Source: Pseudomonas hunanensis
GTDB taxonomy: Bacteria > Pseudomonadota > Gammaproteobacteria > Pseudomonadales > Pseudomonadaceae
Assembly (NCBI RefSeq): GCF_013393325.1
Contig: NZ_QJRC01000087.1
Location: 18,049-82,048, forward strand
DNA: 64,000 bases
Direction: 5' to 3'
Both the position numbers and the translations under genes were made by a program. This document shows positions 46,900 through 55,569 of the stretch, in pieces. How positions within the stretch are numbered: position 1 is the first letter of the stretch; each line of letters starts with the position of its first letter. The notes under the pieces are model-generated. The model made no database searches and was not told where the DNA came from. It worked only from the letters and a program-made list of their open reading frames with translations.

Positions 46900-48021
46900 A
46901 TGAAGCGACTGGCTGGTCTTTCCGCCCTTGCCCTGATCATTTCCAGCACCAGTGGGTGTGGTTGGCTGTGGGGCGAGGATGGCTATTTCCGCGACCGTGG
47001 CAGCGACTACCTGCAGGCGCACCCGACCGCGCCCATGCAGCTGCCGCCGGACGCCAGCAACGTCAAGCGTCTTGACCCGCTGCTGCCGATTCCGCGTAAC
47101 GTTGCCGACGATAATGTTGCTGGCGAGTTCGAAGTGCCGCGCCCGCAACCGCTGACCGGCGGTGCCGCCCAGGTCACCGACTACAGCCTGCAACGCAGTG
47201 GCAGCAGCCGTTGGGTACTGGCCCAGCATTCGCCAGCCGAAGTGTGGCCGGTAGCGCGCCAGTTCTTCGAGGACAACGGCTTCCGCATTGCCGAAGAACG
47301 CCCACAGACGGGTGAGTTCAACACTACCTGGCAGCGTTTCGATGAACTGTCGGCATCGCTTGGCCAGCGTCTGGCCAGCACTGCCAGCAGCGGTGACAGC
47401 GAAGTGCGCGTACGTGTGCGCATGGAGCCTGGCGTGCAGCGCAACACCTCCGAAGTGTACGTGGTCAGCGTCGAGCGCCCGGCTGGCAGCACGGCCGACC
47501 CTGCGTTCCCGTCCTCGTCCAGCAACACCGGTGCCGATGCCTTGCTGGTCGACGAAATGCTTGCCAGCATGAACCGCAGCGCCGAGAAAGGCGGTTCGGT
47601 GTCGCTGCTGGCCGCGCGCGATTTCGACGCGCCAAGCCGCGTCAGCCTGAGCGAAGACGGCAGCGGCAACCCGGTGCTGTACCTGGGTTCCGACCTGGAC
47701 CGCGCCTGGTCTGGCGTGGGCCGTGCCCTGGAACAGGGTGGCGAGTGGCGTGTCGAAGACATCAACCGCAGCCTGGGCCTGTACTACATCAACCTGTCCG
47801 AAAAGCCTGACGACAAGCAGAACCAGCCTGGCTTCTTTAGCCGCATGTTCGGCAGCGAGCCGACCAAGGAAGAGCGTGAAGCCCGTGCCGAGCGCTACCA
47901 GGTTCGCCTGAGCAAGGTGGGTGAGAGCGTGCAGGTCACGGTCGAGAAAAACATCAACACCGTGGCTCCGGCCGATGTCGCCCGCCGCGTGCTGAGCGCC
48001 ATTCAGGACCACCTGGGCTAA
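46900..48021 (+). CDS. bamC: Outer-membrane assembly lipoprotein BamC (NlpB)
   Basis: BamC is an accessory lipoprotein of the BAM complex. The 373-residue protein has a lipoprotein signal (ISSTSGCGWLWG, lipid Cys at residue 20), then an unstructured N-terminal region (YLQAHPTAPMQLPPDASNVK) that contacts BamD in E. coli, and two helix-grip domains. The next gene starts immediately (GTG at 48022). Confidence 0.94.
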   Translation: MKRLAGLSALALIISSTSGCGWLWGEDGYFRDRGSDYLQAHPTAPMQLPPDASNVKRLDPLLPIPRNVADDNVAGEFEVPRPQPLTGGAAQVTDYSLQRSGSSRWVLAQHSPAEVWPVARQFFEDNGFRIAEERPQTGEFNTTWQRFDELSASLGQRLASTASSGDSEVRVRVRMEPGVQRNTSEVYVVSVERPAGSTADPAFPSSSSNTGADALLVDEMLASMNRSAEKGGSVSLLAARDFDAPSRVSLSEDGSGNPVLYLGSDLDRAWSGVGRALEQGGEWRVEDINRSLGLYYINLSEKPDDKQNQPGFFSRMFGSEPTKEEREARAERYQVRLSKVGESVQVTVEKNINTVAPADVARRVLSAIQDHLG

Positions 48022-48780
48022 GTGCGCTTCGCGGTACTCGGAAGCGGTAGCCAAGGGAACGGCACGCTGATCGCCAGTGGTGACACGTTCATCCTGGTCG
48101 ATTGCGGCTTTTCCCTGCGCGAAACCGAGCGGCGCCTGGCGCTGCTCGGTGTGTCGGCGGCCCAGCTCAGTGCAGTATTGGTCACCCACGAACATGCTGA
48201 TCATGTACATGGGGTCGGCTTGCTGTCACGGCGCTACAATGTACCGGTCTACCTCAGCCAAGGGACCTTGCGCGGCATGCGCAAGCCGGTGGAGGTGGCC
48301 GGTTTTCTCGCTTGTGGCGAAAGCCTGCGCATCGGCAGCCTGGAAGTGACTGCGGCGCGGGTCGAGCACGACGCCTACGAGCCATTGCAGTACGTGGTCA
48401 GTGACGGCCAGCGACGCTTCGGCATGCTTACCGACCTGGGGTCGTACGACGCGTTGCTGCTGGAGCGCTACCAGGGCCTGGATGCACTGCTGATCGAGGC
48501 CAACCACTGCCGCGACCTGCTGGCACGCGGTCACTACCCGGCCTTTTTGAAGCAGCGGGTAGGGGGCATGCAAGGGCATTTGAACAACCACCAGGCCGCG
48601 CGCCTGGTGCACGAGTTGGGCTGGAGCAACCTGCAACATTTGGTGCTGGCCCACCTCAGCAGCAAGAACAACCTGCCACACTTGGCCCGCCAGTGCTTCG
48701 TCGATACCCTCGGGTGCGACCCGGACTGGCTCCAGGTGGCGAATCAGGAACACGGGCTCGACTGGCGCGAAATCGCCTAG
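48022..48780 (+). CDS. Metallo-beta-lactamase-fold hydrolase, YycJ/WalJ-like
   Basis: The 252-residue protein starts with GTG directly after the bamC stop. It has the metal motif THEHADHVHG (H-x-H-x-D-H, residues about 55-64), DCGF near residue 29, and the later ligands EANHCRDLL and a C-terminal LAHLSSKNN. It belongs to the MBL branch that includes YycJ/WalJ, implicated in DNA repair or cell-wall control in Gram-positives. The cellular substrate is unknown. The bamC-MBL-purC order is common in pseudomonads. Confidence 0.9.
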   Translation: MRFAVLGSGSQGNGTLIASGDTFILVDCGFSLRETERRLALLGVSAAQLSAVLVTHEHADHVHGVGLLSRRYNVPVYLSQGTLRGMRKPVEVAGFLACGESLRIGSLEVTAARVEHDAYEPLQYVVSDGQRRFGMLTDLGSYDALLLERYQGLDALLIEANHCRDLLARGHYPAFLKQRVGGMQGHLNNHQAARLVHELGWSNLQHLVLAHLSSKNNLPHLARQCFVDTLGCDPDWLQVANQEHGLDWREIA

Positions 48781-48810
48781 CCCAACACCTCAAGCAAGCG
48801 GAGCCCAATC

Positions 48811-49521
48811 ATGGAAAAACGCGACGAACTCTACCGCGGCAAGGCCAAATCGGTTTTCAAGACCGACGACGCCGACCGCTTGATCCTGCTGTTCCGTAAC
48901 GACACTTCGGCGTTCGACGGCAAGCGTATCGAACAACTCGACCGCAAAGGCATGGTGAACAACAAGTTCAACGCCTTCATCATGCAGAAACTGGAAGAAG
49001 CCGGCGTGCCGACCCAGTTCGACAAGCTGCTGGGCGACAACGAGTGCCTGGTGAAGAAACTGGACATGATCCCGGTCGAGTGCGTGGTGCGCAACTACGC
49101 CGCCGGCAGCCTGGTCAAGCGTCTGGGCGTGGAGGAGGGCATCAAGCTGGAGCCGTCCACCTTCGAACTGTTCCTGAAGAACGACGAGAAGGGCGACCCC
49201 TTCATCAACGAATCCCACGTTGTTGCGTTCGGCTGGGGCACCGCCGAGCAGTTGGTCGAAATGAAAAAGCTGTCGCTGAAGGTCAACGAAGTGCTGAGCA
49301 AGCTCTTCGATGACGCCGGCCTGCTGCTGGTCGACTTCAAGCTGGAGTTCGGCGTATTCCACGGCCAAATCGTGCTGGGCGACGAGTTCAGCCCGGACGG
49401 CTGCCGCCTGTGGGACAAGGAAACCCGCAAGAAGATGGACAAAGACCGCTTCCGTCAGGGCCTGGGCGATGTGATCGAAGCCTACGAAGAAGTTGCCAAG
49501 CGCCTGGGCGTGCCGCTGTAA
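48811..49521 (+). CDS. purC: SAICAR synthetase PurC
   Basis: PurC joins aspartate to CAIR in purine synthesis. The 236-residue protein has the signatures [13 protein letters not shown] (N-terminus), [13 protein letters not shown] and LVDFKLEFG, and the conserved [12 protein letters not shown]. The length matches E. coli PurC (237). It is the last gene of the dapA-bamC-MBL-purC run. Confidence 0.97.
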   Translation: MEKRDELYRGKAKSVFKTDDADRLILLFRNDTSAFDGKRIEQLDRKGMVNNKFNAFIMQKLEEAGVPTQFDKLLGDNECLVKKLDMIPVECVVRNYAAGSLVKRLGVEEGIKLEPSTFELFLKNDEKGDPFINESHVVAFGWGTAEQLVEMKKLSLKVNEVLSKLFDDAGLLLVDFKLEFGVFHGQIVLGDEFSPDGCRLWDKETRKKMDKDRFRQGLGDVIEAYEEVAKRLGVPL

Positions 49522-49574
49522 GCGGCGCGTTCACGCAAGCGCCTGATACCACGCGATTTTTTTTAAAAAAAGGT

Positions 49575-49602
49575 TTGCGTTTTAAAAGAACGCTGGTATG
49601 AT
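49575..49602 (+). promoter_or_regulatory. Promoter of tRNA-Ser
   Basis: TTGCGT, a 16-nt spacer and TATGAT; the tRNA starts 11 nt after the -10 box. An A/T-rich stretch precedes it. Confidence 0.6.
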
Positions 49603-49612
49603 GCGCGGCATT

Positions 49613-49702
49613 GGAGAGATGCCGGAGTGGTCGAACGGGACGGATTCGAAATCCGTTGTACTGGCAACAGTACCTAGGGTTCAAATCCCTATCTCTCCGC
49701 CA
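49613..49702 (+). tRNA. tRNA-Ser (CGA)
   Basis: The 90-nt type II tRNA has a long variable arm and encoded CCA. The anticodon loop TTCGAAA gives CGA, reading UCG. Confidence 0.96.
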
Positions 49703-50170
49703 TACAAGATGAAGCCCCTGAAAGCGAAAGCTTTCAGGGGCTTTTTCGTTGTGCCTTGTTTTGCATCATTCCAAATTCAGCATCATTCAGCAGTGCCTTG
49801 GTCCTTTCGCGAAACAGAACCGCTCCTGCAACTATGTCGACTAAGCCGAGACAGAGCGGTTTCTCGCAACATTTTGTCTTGAACTGTCAACGGCACCTTG
49901 CGCTACAATGCGGGCCTCTAATACGCCACTCACGCCCAGGCCAAACGCCGTAATGATTACGCGCGCTGGGCGATGACCTCTTCCTGACATGGATTCGTTG
50001 GATGCTTCGCGCCGTACTGGTCTTCCTCTACGCCCTTCGTTCGACGGCTAAATTGCCGTCCGCGTCCAGTGCTGCCAGCTCACTCATAAAACCGCACAAC
50101 GTCGAATGCTGCCGCCAGATCCTGGCTGCGGTACGCGGCTGTGCGCCCCACCGAAAATGGAGTGCTCCAC
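49703..50170. other. 468-bp region between tRNA-Ser and the SH3 lipoprotein gene
   Basis: It begins with the tRNA terminator. A TACAAT -10 box at 49904-49909 has only a weak TTGAAC partner at 19 nt. A 58-codon open frame (50002-50178, starting MLRAVLVFLYALRS) overlaps the start of the next gene; I have not called it. Nothing else stands out. Confidence 0.5.
49712..49746 (+). terminator. Terminator of tRNA-Ser
   Basis: AAGCCCCTGAAAG and CTTTCAGGGGCTT with a short loop and T5 tail. Confidence 0.85.
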
Positions 50171-51031
50171 TTGCGTAAGAAATTCGTCGCGTCCCTTCTG
50201 GCGGTCGCCATCGCCTCTACCACGGCCTGTGCACAGCTCGGGATCAGCAAAGAGCAAGCGGGCACCGTGATTGGCGGCCTGGCCGGTGTGGCCATCGGCT
50301 CGACCATGGGCAGTGGCAACGGCAAGATCGCCGCAGCCCTGATCGCCGGTGGCATTGGTGCCTACGTGGGCAACCGCATCGGTCACATGCTGGACGAGAA
50401 GGACCAGCAGGCCCTGGCGCTGCGCACCCAGGAAGTGTTGAGCCAGCAGCAGGCTACCGCCAGCGCCCAGCCAGTTACCTGGAAGTCCGACCACTCGGGT
50501 GCTACCGCGCAGATCGTGCCGGGCAAGGAATACACCCAGACCAAGAAGGTCGAGGTCAAGCGCGCGCCGAAGATCCAGGCGGTGCCGTCGATGAAGTTGA
50601 TCAACGAGCCCTACGTGACCGTCAGCGACAACCTGAACGTGCGTGCCGCACCCAACCAGAGTGGCGAGAAAGTTGGCAGCCTGAAAAACCACACCGAGTT
50701 CACCGCCGTCGGCTCCACCGGTGACTGGATCCTGGTCGGGCGCAAGGGCGTGACCGTGGGTTACGTGCACAAGAACTACGTCGAGCCCAAGGCGCAGGCC
50801 GTGGCCAAGCGTGTGACGCCAGCGGTGAACCTGGACGAGCTGGACGTTGCCGCCAGCAAGGAAACCCAAGGCTTCGACCTGGATTCGGTGCAGTCGCTGC
50901 CGACCGAAACGGTCGCCGCCGAAGCCGCCTGCCGCCCGGTCACGGTCAGCCTGAAATCGCAAAGCGGCCAGACCGAGCAAGAGCAGAACACCTTCTGCAA
51001 ACAAGCCAACGGCACCTGGGAACTGATCTGA
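50171..51031 (+). CDS. Glycine-zipper and SH3-domain envelope protein
   Basis: The start is probably the TTG at 50171 (GGAG 8 nt upstream), giving 286 residues beginning (M)RKKFVASLLAVAIAS; the in-frame ATG at 50141 lacks a site. The signal segment ends ASTTAC, so it may be a lipoprotein (Cys near residue 20), although the residues before Cys are atypical. Next is a glycine-zipper segment (VIGGLAGVAIGSTMG and ALIAGGIGAYVGNRIG), a charged region, and a bacterial SH3 domain (about 155-210, DNLNVRAAPNQSGEKVGSL). The C-terminal part has two Cys. The domains suggest peptidoglycan contact (inference). It leads a three-gene run with the next start 9 bp on. Confidence 0.8.
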   Translation: MRKKFVASLLAVAIASTTACAQLGISKEQAGTVIGGLAGVAIGSTMGSGNGKIAAALIAGGIGAYVGNRIGHMLDEKDQQALALRTQEVLSQQQATASAQPVTWKSDHSGATAQIVPGKEYTQTKKVEVKRAPKIQAVPSMKLINEPYVTVSDNLNVRAAPNQSGEKVGSLKNHTEFTAVGSTGDWILVGRKGVTVGYVHKNYVEPKAQAVAKRVTPAVNLDELDVAASKETQGFDLDSVQSLPTETVAAEAACRPVTVSLKSQSGQTEQEQNTFCKQANGTWELI

Positions 51032-51039
51032 GGAACTCC

Positions 51040-52923
51040 ATGAAAAAGCACGCGCTCGCGCTGGCTGTGGTCGGCGCTTGTGGTCTGGTACCGCAGGCGT
51101 TCGCCCACGAGCTGGCCTTCTCGAAGAAAGAAAACATCAAGGTCGAAGTACCTGGGGACGCCGCCACCTGGTGCAAACCCGAGGTCGAGCTGACCATCAC
51201 CCGCCCGGCCTGGGACAAGCAGGAGCTGCTGTCGGGGCTGCTGACCAAGCTGCCGTTCGTGTTCGCCAAGGACTGCGCGACCGCCAAGGTGAGCTGGAAG
51301 GCGGTTGACGCCAAGGGCAACCTTTACGCCAGCGGTTCGGGCAATGCCACCAACCTGGGCCTGGTGACCCTGGCCGTCGCGCCTGCCGCGGCACCAGCTG
51401 CACCAGCACCAGCACCAGCACCTGCTCCGGCCGTTGCTGCCCCGGCCCCGGCTGCACCCGCTGTACCTGCGCCAGCAGAAGCCCCGGTAGCCGTTGCCGC
51501 TGCGCCGGCGCCTGCTGTAGTTGAACCAGCGCCTGCAAAAGCAGAGGTGGCCCCGGCCCCGGTGGTTGCTGCAGAACCCGCGCCAGCCCCCGTTGCCGAA
51601 ACCCCGGTAGCAGCCCCAGTCGCACCGCCTGTTCCAGCACCTGCTGCTGCGGTAGCCGCTGCCCCAACCTCGGACTTCGGCCGCGCCGTGGTCCTGCAAA
51701 ACCGCAACCTGATGCAGGTAACGGATGGCACAGGCTGCAAATGGGTGCTTAGCACCTCGATCATCAGCGACGGCGACACCCTGTCGTTCGGCACTACCCC
51801 GGTGATGCCGTGCCCGGCCTCCGGCTTTGGTGAAGGCAGCTTCGAAAAAATCAGTTGGAAGGCCGTTGGCACCTACCGTGGCGACAACTGGACCCGCGTA
51901 TACGCTCACCCCAGCGGGCTGATCTTCAACAAGAACCTCGAATCTGCAGTGAAGGACAAGGCTGTTTCCTACCTCACGGCGGATGCTGACCAGGCCGCGT
52001 TCCTGGTGGGCGAGATCCCCAGCCGGCAGATGAAGGTGTACCTGACCTTCACCCGTTCCAGCTACGGCGTGCTCCGCCCGTTCAGCAGCGATCCGTACTA
52101 CGTTGCCGTAACGCCTGACGAGTCGTTCGCCCTGGACGCGGCCAAGTACAAGGAAGCCGCGCTGGAAATCTTCGACCTGATCAAGGCCACCTCGCCGACC
52201 ACCACCGATGTGGCCAACCTGTTCATCGTCAAAGATATTTCGGCAATTACGAACAGCATGTGGGGCAACGACGCACAGAAGATCACTCGCAACCGCATCG
52301 GCATCACCCGCCAAGGCCTGTTCTTCGATGTGCGCGAGGGTGCCAACTGGGCGGTTCAACGAGAGCAGCAGCGTGTGCGTGAAGAGCGTCAGCGTCAACA
52401 GGAGCTGGCCCGCGTGCACACCCGAGTGCTGGAACGCTACCAGCAGCTGCAAGACGGCATGAGCGACTTCAAGGGGCGCGAAACCGAGGCGCTGGCGCAA
52501 ATGGCTGGCATCAAGGTGCGTTTCGCTTCGCCGCTGGCGCAGCAAGACCCTGCGACCTCGGCCCGCGTTGCGCCAATGATGGTGCACGTTACCGGTAAGA
52601 AGGGCGATTTCTACACCCTCGACTTCCCGAGCAAGGGCCGCTTGGTGGCGGACGAGGAGTATAGCGAAGGCTGGTACGTGACCCAGGTCGCCAACGCCAC
52701 GCCGTACTACCCGCTGGACGATGGCCGCGCCGTGCCCACCTACCGTGCCTACAGCGCAGGTGAGCCCGAGGCCTGCCAGCAGGACCACTGTGCCGACCGT
52801 GTGTCGTTCGGCGCCGTGCTGGCCAAGGAATTCCCCAACGCCGGTATCGATTTCAGCTGGACCCCCGAGGTCTCCCAAAAGTACGTGAACGACTGGAACA
52901 ACGCTTCCGCCATGGTCCAGTGA
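51040..52923 (+). CDS. Large secreted protein with Ala/Pro-rich linker, function unknown
   Basis: The 627-residue protein has a signal peptide (cleavage after QAFA, residue about 22), an N-terminal domain with two Cys (about 23-112), and a roughly 100-residue Ala/Pro/Val linker (about 113-212) built on PAPAPA-type repeats. Then comes a mixed domain with two Cys (CKW, CPASGFGEG), an Arg/Gln-rich helical stretch near 435-470 (REQQRVREERQRQQ), and a C-terminal domain with a Cys pair (ACQQDHC). The linker resembles periplasm-spanning tethers. It lies between the SH3 and anchored proteins, so a shared envelope task is plausible. I recognise no family. Confidence 0.75.
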   Translation: MKKHALALAVVGACGLVPQAFAHELAFSKKENIKVEVPGDAATWCKPEVELTITRPAWDKQELLSGLLTKLPFVFAKDCATAKVSWKAVDAKGNLYASGSGNATNLGLVTLAVAPAAAPAAPAPAPAPAPAVAAPAPAAPAVPAPAEAPVAVAAAPAPAVVEPAPAKAEVAPAPVVAAEPAPAPVAETPVAAPVAPPVPAPAAAVAAAPTSDFGRAVVLQNRNLMQVTDGTGCKWVLSTSIISDGDTLSFGTTPVMPCPASGFGEGSFEKISWKAVGTYRGDNWTRVYAHPSGLIFNKNLESAVKDKAVSYLTADADQAAFLVGEIPSRQMKVYLTFTRSSYGVLRPFSSDPYYVAVTPDESFALDAAKYKEAALEIFDLIKATSPTTTDVANLFIVKDISAITNSMWGNDAQKITRNRIGITRQGLFFDVREGANWAVQREQQRVREERQRQQELARVHTRVLERYQQLQDGMSDFKGRETEALAQMAGIKVRFASPLAQQDPATSARVAPMMVHVTGKKGDFYTLDFPSKGRLVADEEYSEGWYVTQVANATPYYPLDDGRAVPTYRAYSAGEPEACQQDHCADRVSFGAVLAKEFPNAGIDFSWTPEVSQKYVNDWNNASAMVQ

Positions 52924-52933
52924 GGCAAACACC

Positions 52934-54142
52934 ATGATCAAACAGATGAACAAGAAGCAGCTGCTGATTGGCGGTGTAGCCGCGGCGGTGCTGGTGCTCG
53001 GTGGTGGCTATGCGATGGTCTCCAGCTCGGGCAAGAAGGCTGCGCTGGCCTACTACGAGGATTTCAAGGAGCGCTATTTCCTTGAAGATGTACTGTCTGA
53101 GGGCGACATTTCCTATTCGGCGTTCTCTGGCAACCTGACAGTCGCCGACCCCGAAATCCGCGTCGCTGCGGCCCAGACCAATGGCGCCCAGCAGTTCATG
53201 CGCGGCCTGACCAGCTTGATGGAATCGGCTCGCGGTGGTTCGCCGGAGGAGGGCTTGGCAGGTTGGGCCAAGTACCAGCTCAATGTCAGCCGCAATGTCG
53301 CCGGCATATACCTCAAAGCCGATACGCTGAAACTGGCCCATGACGGCGAGAGCAAGGACGGCACCCTTCACATCCAATTGCTGGGCATGCAGATGGCCAA
53401 CCCCTTCGTTGCCAGCAAGGGCGCCGAAGTGGTGCTGGTGGCTGATGTCAGCGACGAGATCCAGCCGCGCGCCGAGCTGGCCGCCAATGGTCGGGCCACT
53501 GAGTCGAGCTTCGATTGGGGTGCCAACATGGCGGTACGCCAGCCGGTTACTGGCGCGTTCCTGGTCAGCAGCACGGGTGATTTTGGCACCACGGTCGACT
53601 TGGATTTCACCCTCACGCGCTCCAGTGATGGTGAAGGTTCGATGGCGTTTGTGGTAACCCACCGTAACGATGGCTCCAAGGTGGGTGAGATCGTACGCAA
53701 GGCCGACTTCCAGTCGCTGCCGGAGCTGGACGATGTCGAAACCCAGCTCAAGAGTGCCTTGAGCGCCATGTTGATCGGGGCATACAGCCCGTACACCGGC
53801 CAGGCCGTTTTGGCCGAAGCGGTAAGTGGCTTTGCGCGCAAGGCGAAGGTGGAGAACTACAGCGTGAGCTACAGCGGCTTCAAACCGCTGAAAGAGGCTT
53901 ACAGCGACTTCCAGCAGAGTGTACCGAAGGCGAAGTTCGCGGCTTTCTGCGAAGAAGTTGGCTTGTCGTCGTGGAGCAGTGATTTCGGCGCCAAGGGCAA
54001 GAACCACAGCGATTCGGAATGTGCCATTGGGCAGAAGCTGGTCGAGGAAGGCAAGTTCGAAGAGCAGTACACGTTCAAGGAAGGCAAGAGCCTGTTTGCG
54101 GCGTTGTTCGTGAGCAAGGCATATCAGCTGGAAACCAATTGA
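52934..54142 (+). CDS. Membrane-anchored periplasmic protein, function unknown
   Basis: The protein has 402 residues; ATG 52934 or the internal ATG five codons later (MNKKQLLIGG) may start it. A single hydrophobic N-terminal segment (residues about 11-29) probably anchors it. The rest is a beta-rich periplasmic region (LNVSRNVAGIYLKADTLKL, VDLDFTLTRSSDGEGSMAF) with a Cys pair near the C-terminus. The pattern loosely recalls YdgA/DUF945 proteins, but no clear match can be made. It ends the three-gene run and is followed by a strong terminator. Confidence 0.7.
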   Translation: MIKQMNKKQLLIGGVAAAVLVLGGGYAMVSSSGKKAALAYYEDFKERYFLEDVLSEGDISYSAFSGNLTVADPEIRVAAAQTNGAQQFMRGLTSLMESARGGSPEEGLAGWAKYQLNVSRNVAGIYLKADTLKLAHDGESKDGTLHIQLLGMQMANPFVASKGAEVVLVADVSDEIQPRAELAANGRATESSFDWGANMAVRQPVTGAFLVSSTGDFGTTVDLDFTLTRSSDGEGSMAFVVTHRNDGSKVGEIVRKADFQSLPELDDVETQLKSALSAMLIGAYSPYTGQAVLAEAVSGFARKAKVENYSVSYSGFKPLKEAYSDFQQSVPKAKFAAFCEEVGLSSWSSDFGAKGKNHSDSECAIGQKLVEEGKFEEQYTFKEGKSLFAALFVSKAYQLETN

Positions 54143-54163
54143 TTGGGTAGTCGCTGATTGAAC

Positions 54164-54202
54164 AAGCCCCCGGGAACTGTGAGTTGCCGGGGGCTTTTTT
54201 TT
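54164..54202 (+). terminator. Terminator of the 50.1-54.1 kb cluster
   Basis: AAGCCCCCGG and CCGGGGGCTT with a T8 tail, 22 bp after the last stop. Confidence 0.9.
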
Positions 54203-54244
54203 GCTTTGGAATTTTGGGGCCGCATGGGGCGCGCCCGAGGGGCC

Positions 54245-54862
54245 TCAGCGCATGGCGGCCAATTTAATGCCAAACCCCACCAGACAAATGCCCGCCAGCC
54301 GCTCGAACAGGTTGCTGATCCTTGGGTTGGCGCGCATGCGTTCGGCCAGTCGGTGAGTCAGTACCACGGCAATCAACCCGTACAGGAACGTGATCACCGC
54401 CACCGTCGCCGCCATGAAGCCGAAAGTCACCAGCCCCTGGTGTTTCAATGGGTCGATGAACAGTGGGAAGAATGCCATGTAGAACATGATCGCCTTGGGG
54501 TTGAGCAGGGTGATCAGCATGGTCTGGCGCAAGTACTGGCCGTTGTCCATGCGGCTGGTGCGTGGCGCGTCACCTGGTTTGCTCAGCAGCATGCGCAGGC
54601 CGAGATAGGCCAGGTACGCAGCGCCCGCCCACTGCACCACATGGAAGGCTGCCGGGTAGGTGGCCAGCAACGTGGCGACGCCGGCTACTGCCAGCCACAA
54701 TAGCACCTGGTCACCGACGATCACCCCACAGGTCGCAGCCAGGCCTGCTTTGATACCGCCTTTGCCAGTGGCGGTGATCAGCGCGAAATTGCCCGGGCCG
54801 GGAATGGCCAACAGAATGATGAAGGCGATGACGAATGCGCCGTAGTCGGTAACGCCAAGCAT
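54245..54862 (-). CDS. LysE/RhtB-family amino-acid exporter
   Basis: The 205-residue inner-membrane protein has six hydrophobic segments and the family opening IAFIILLAIPGPGNFALI. ATG 54862 follows AGGAG at 7 nt; a longer reading from 54913 is unlikely. Family members export lysine, arginine, homoserine, threonine or cysteine. The specific substrate cannot be read here. It is monocistronic. Confidence 0.88.
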   Translation of the reverse strand: MLGVTDYGAFVIAFIILLAIPGPGNFALITATGKGGIKAGLAATCGVIVGDQVLLWLAVAGVATLLATYPAAFHVVQWAGAAYLAYLGLRMLLSKPGDAPRTSRMDNGQYLRQTMLITLLNPKAIMFYMAFFPLFIDPLKHQGLVTFGFMAATVAVITFLYGLIAVVLTHRLAERMRANPRISNLFERLAGICLVGFGIKLAAMR

Positions 54863-55050
54863 GGTGAACTCCTGTAGGGCAGTGCAAAGGCAGAGTATGA
54901 CTATCGTCGCCAACGGCGTGCTTTACAACCGGTTGTTGCGTCTTCGCAAAGCATCAATGCCACCCGCGACTTGGATCCAATGCTCAGGTTCTGTATCATC
55001 CCGGCGCCATCAGACGATGGCCGAAGATGATTCATTTAAAGGACTGAGTA

Positions 55051-55242
55051 ATGAAAAAGCTGTTCAAGGCCACCGTAGCCGTTGCTGTCGTTTCGGGTGT
55101 TGCCCTGCTGTCGGGTTGCACTGGCCAGGTTTACAACCAACCAAAAAACTGCACCTACGACTACCTGTTCCACCCTTCGGTTTCCATCTCCAAGATCATC
55201 GGTGGCTGCGGCCCAATCGATAAACTGCCTCAGCAGCAGTAA
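55051..55242 (+). CDS. Small lipoprotein, YhfL-like
   Basis: The 63-residue protein has a lipoprotein signal (VALLSGC, lipid Cys near residue 23) and a 40-residue mature part with two more Cys (NCTYDY and GGCGPI). It resembles the small YhfL-type lipoproteins. ATG 55051 follows AAAGGACTGAGTA. A terminator follows at once. No role is known. Confidence 0.8.
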   Translation: MKKLFKATVAVAVVSGVALLSGCTGQVYNQPKNCTYDYLFHPSVSISKIIGGCGPIDKLPQQQ

Positions 55243-55569
55243 TCTTGGCGGTACCCTGATCGCGACGCTTGCGGCGTGATCCAAGGCCCCCGGTCATGCA
55301 AATGGCCGGGGGTTTTTGTTTTTGGCGTGGCATTCTGCCGCTGGGGCAACCCGTCGCCTTGACGCAAGGACCTGCAATTTGTTTGTGCTGGCATTTCAGA
55401 TACAATCGGAAAAACGATTCAGCCTTGTCGGTCAATTCGACAAAAGCCCGGGTCGTTTTTTGGTTCTCTGGCTGCTGAACAATGATCAACAACAAGCCTG
55501 CGCTGAAGAACACGCTTTACCGGGGCCAGCCACAGGCCCTCACTCTGTTCTCCTGACTGGAATTGATCA
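55243..55569. other. 327-bp control region upstream of mqo
   Basis: It starts with the lipoprotein terminator. Near the middle are two inverted repeats: AATCG-N6-CGATT (55404-55419) and TTGTCG-N7-CGACAA (55425-55443), close to a TACAAT -10-like box (55401-55406). No gene seen. Confidence 0.5.
55287..55317 (+). terminator. Terminator of the small lipoprotein gene
   Basis: CCCCCGGTCAT and ATGGCCGGGGG pair with one mismatch and end in T5. Confidence 0.85.

Noticed and set aside
45964..48210. 748-codon open frame antisense to dapA and bamC
   Set aside because: Shadow frame; both plus-strand genes are conserved and in a known order.
50002..50178. 58-codon open frame (MLRAVLVFLYALRS...) before the SH3 gene
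   Set aside because: Weak ribosome site, no conserved features after the first 14 residues, and overlap with the start of the next gene; left uncalled.
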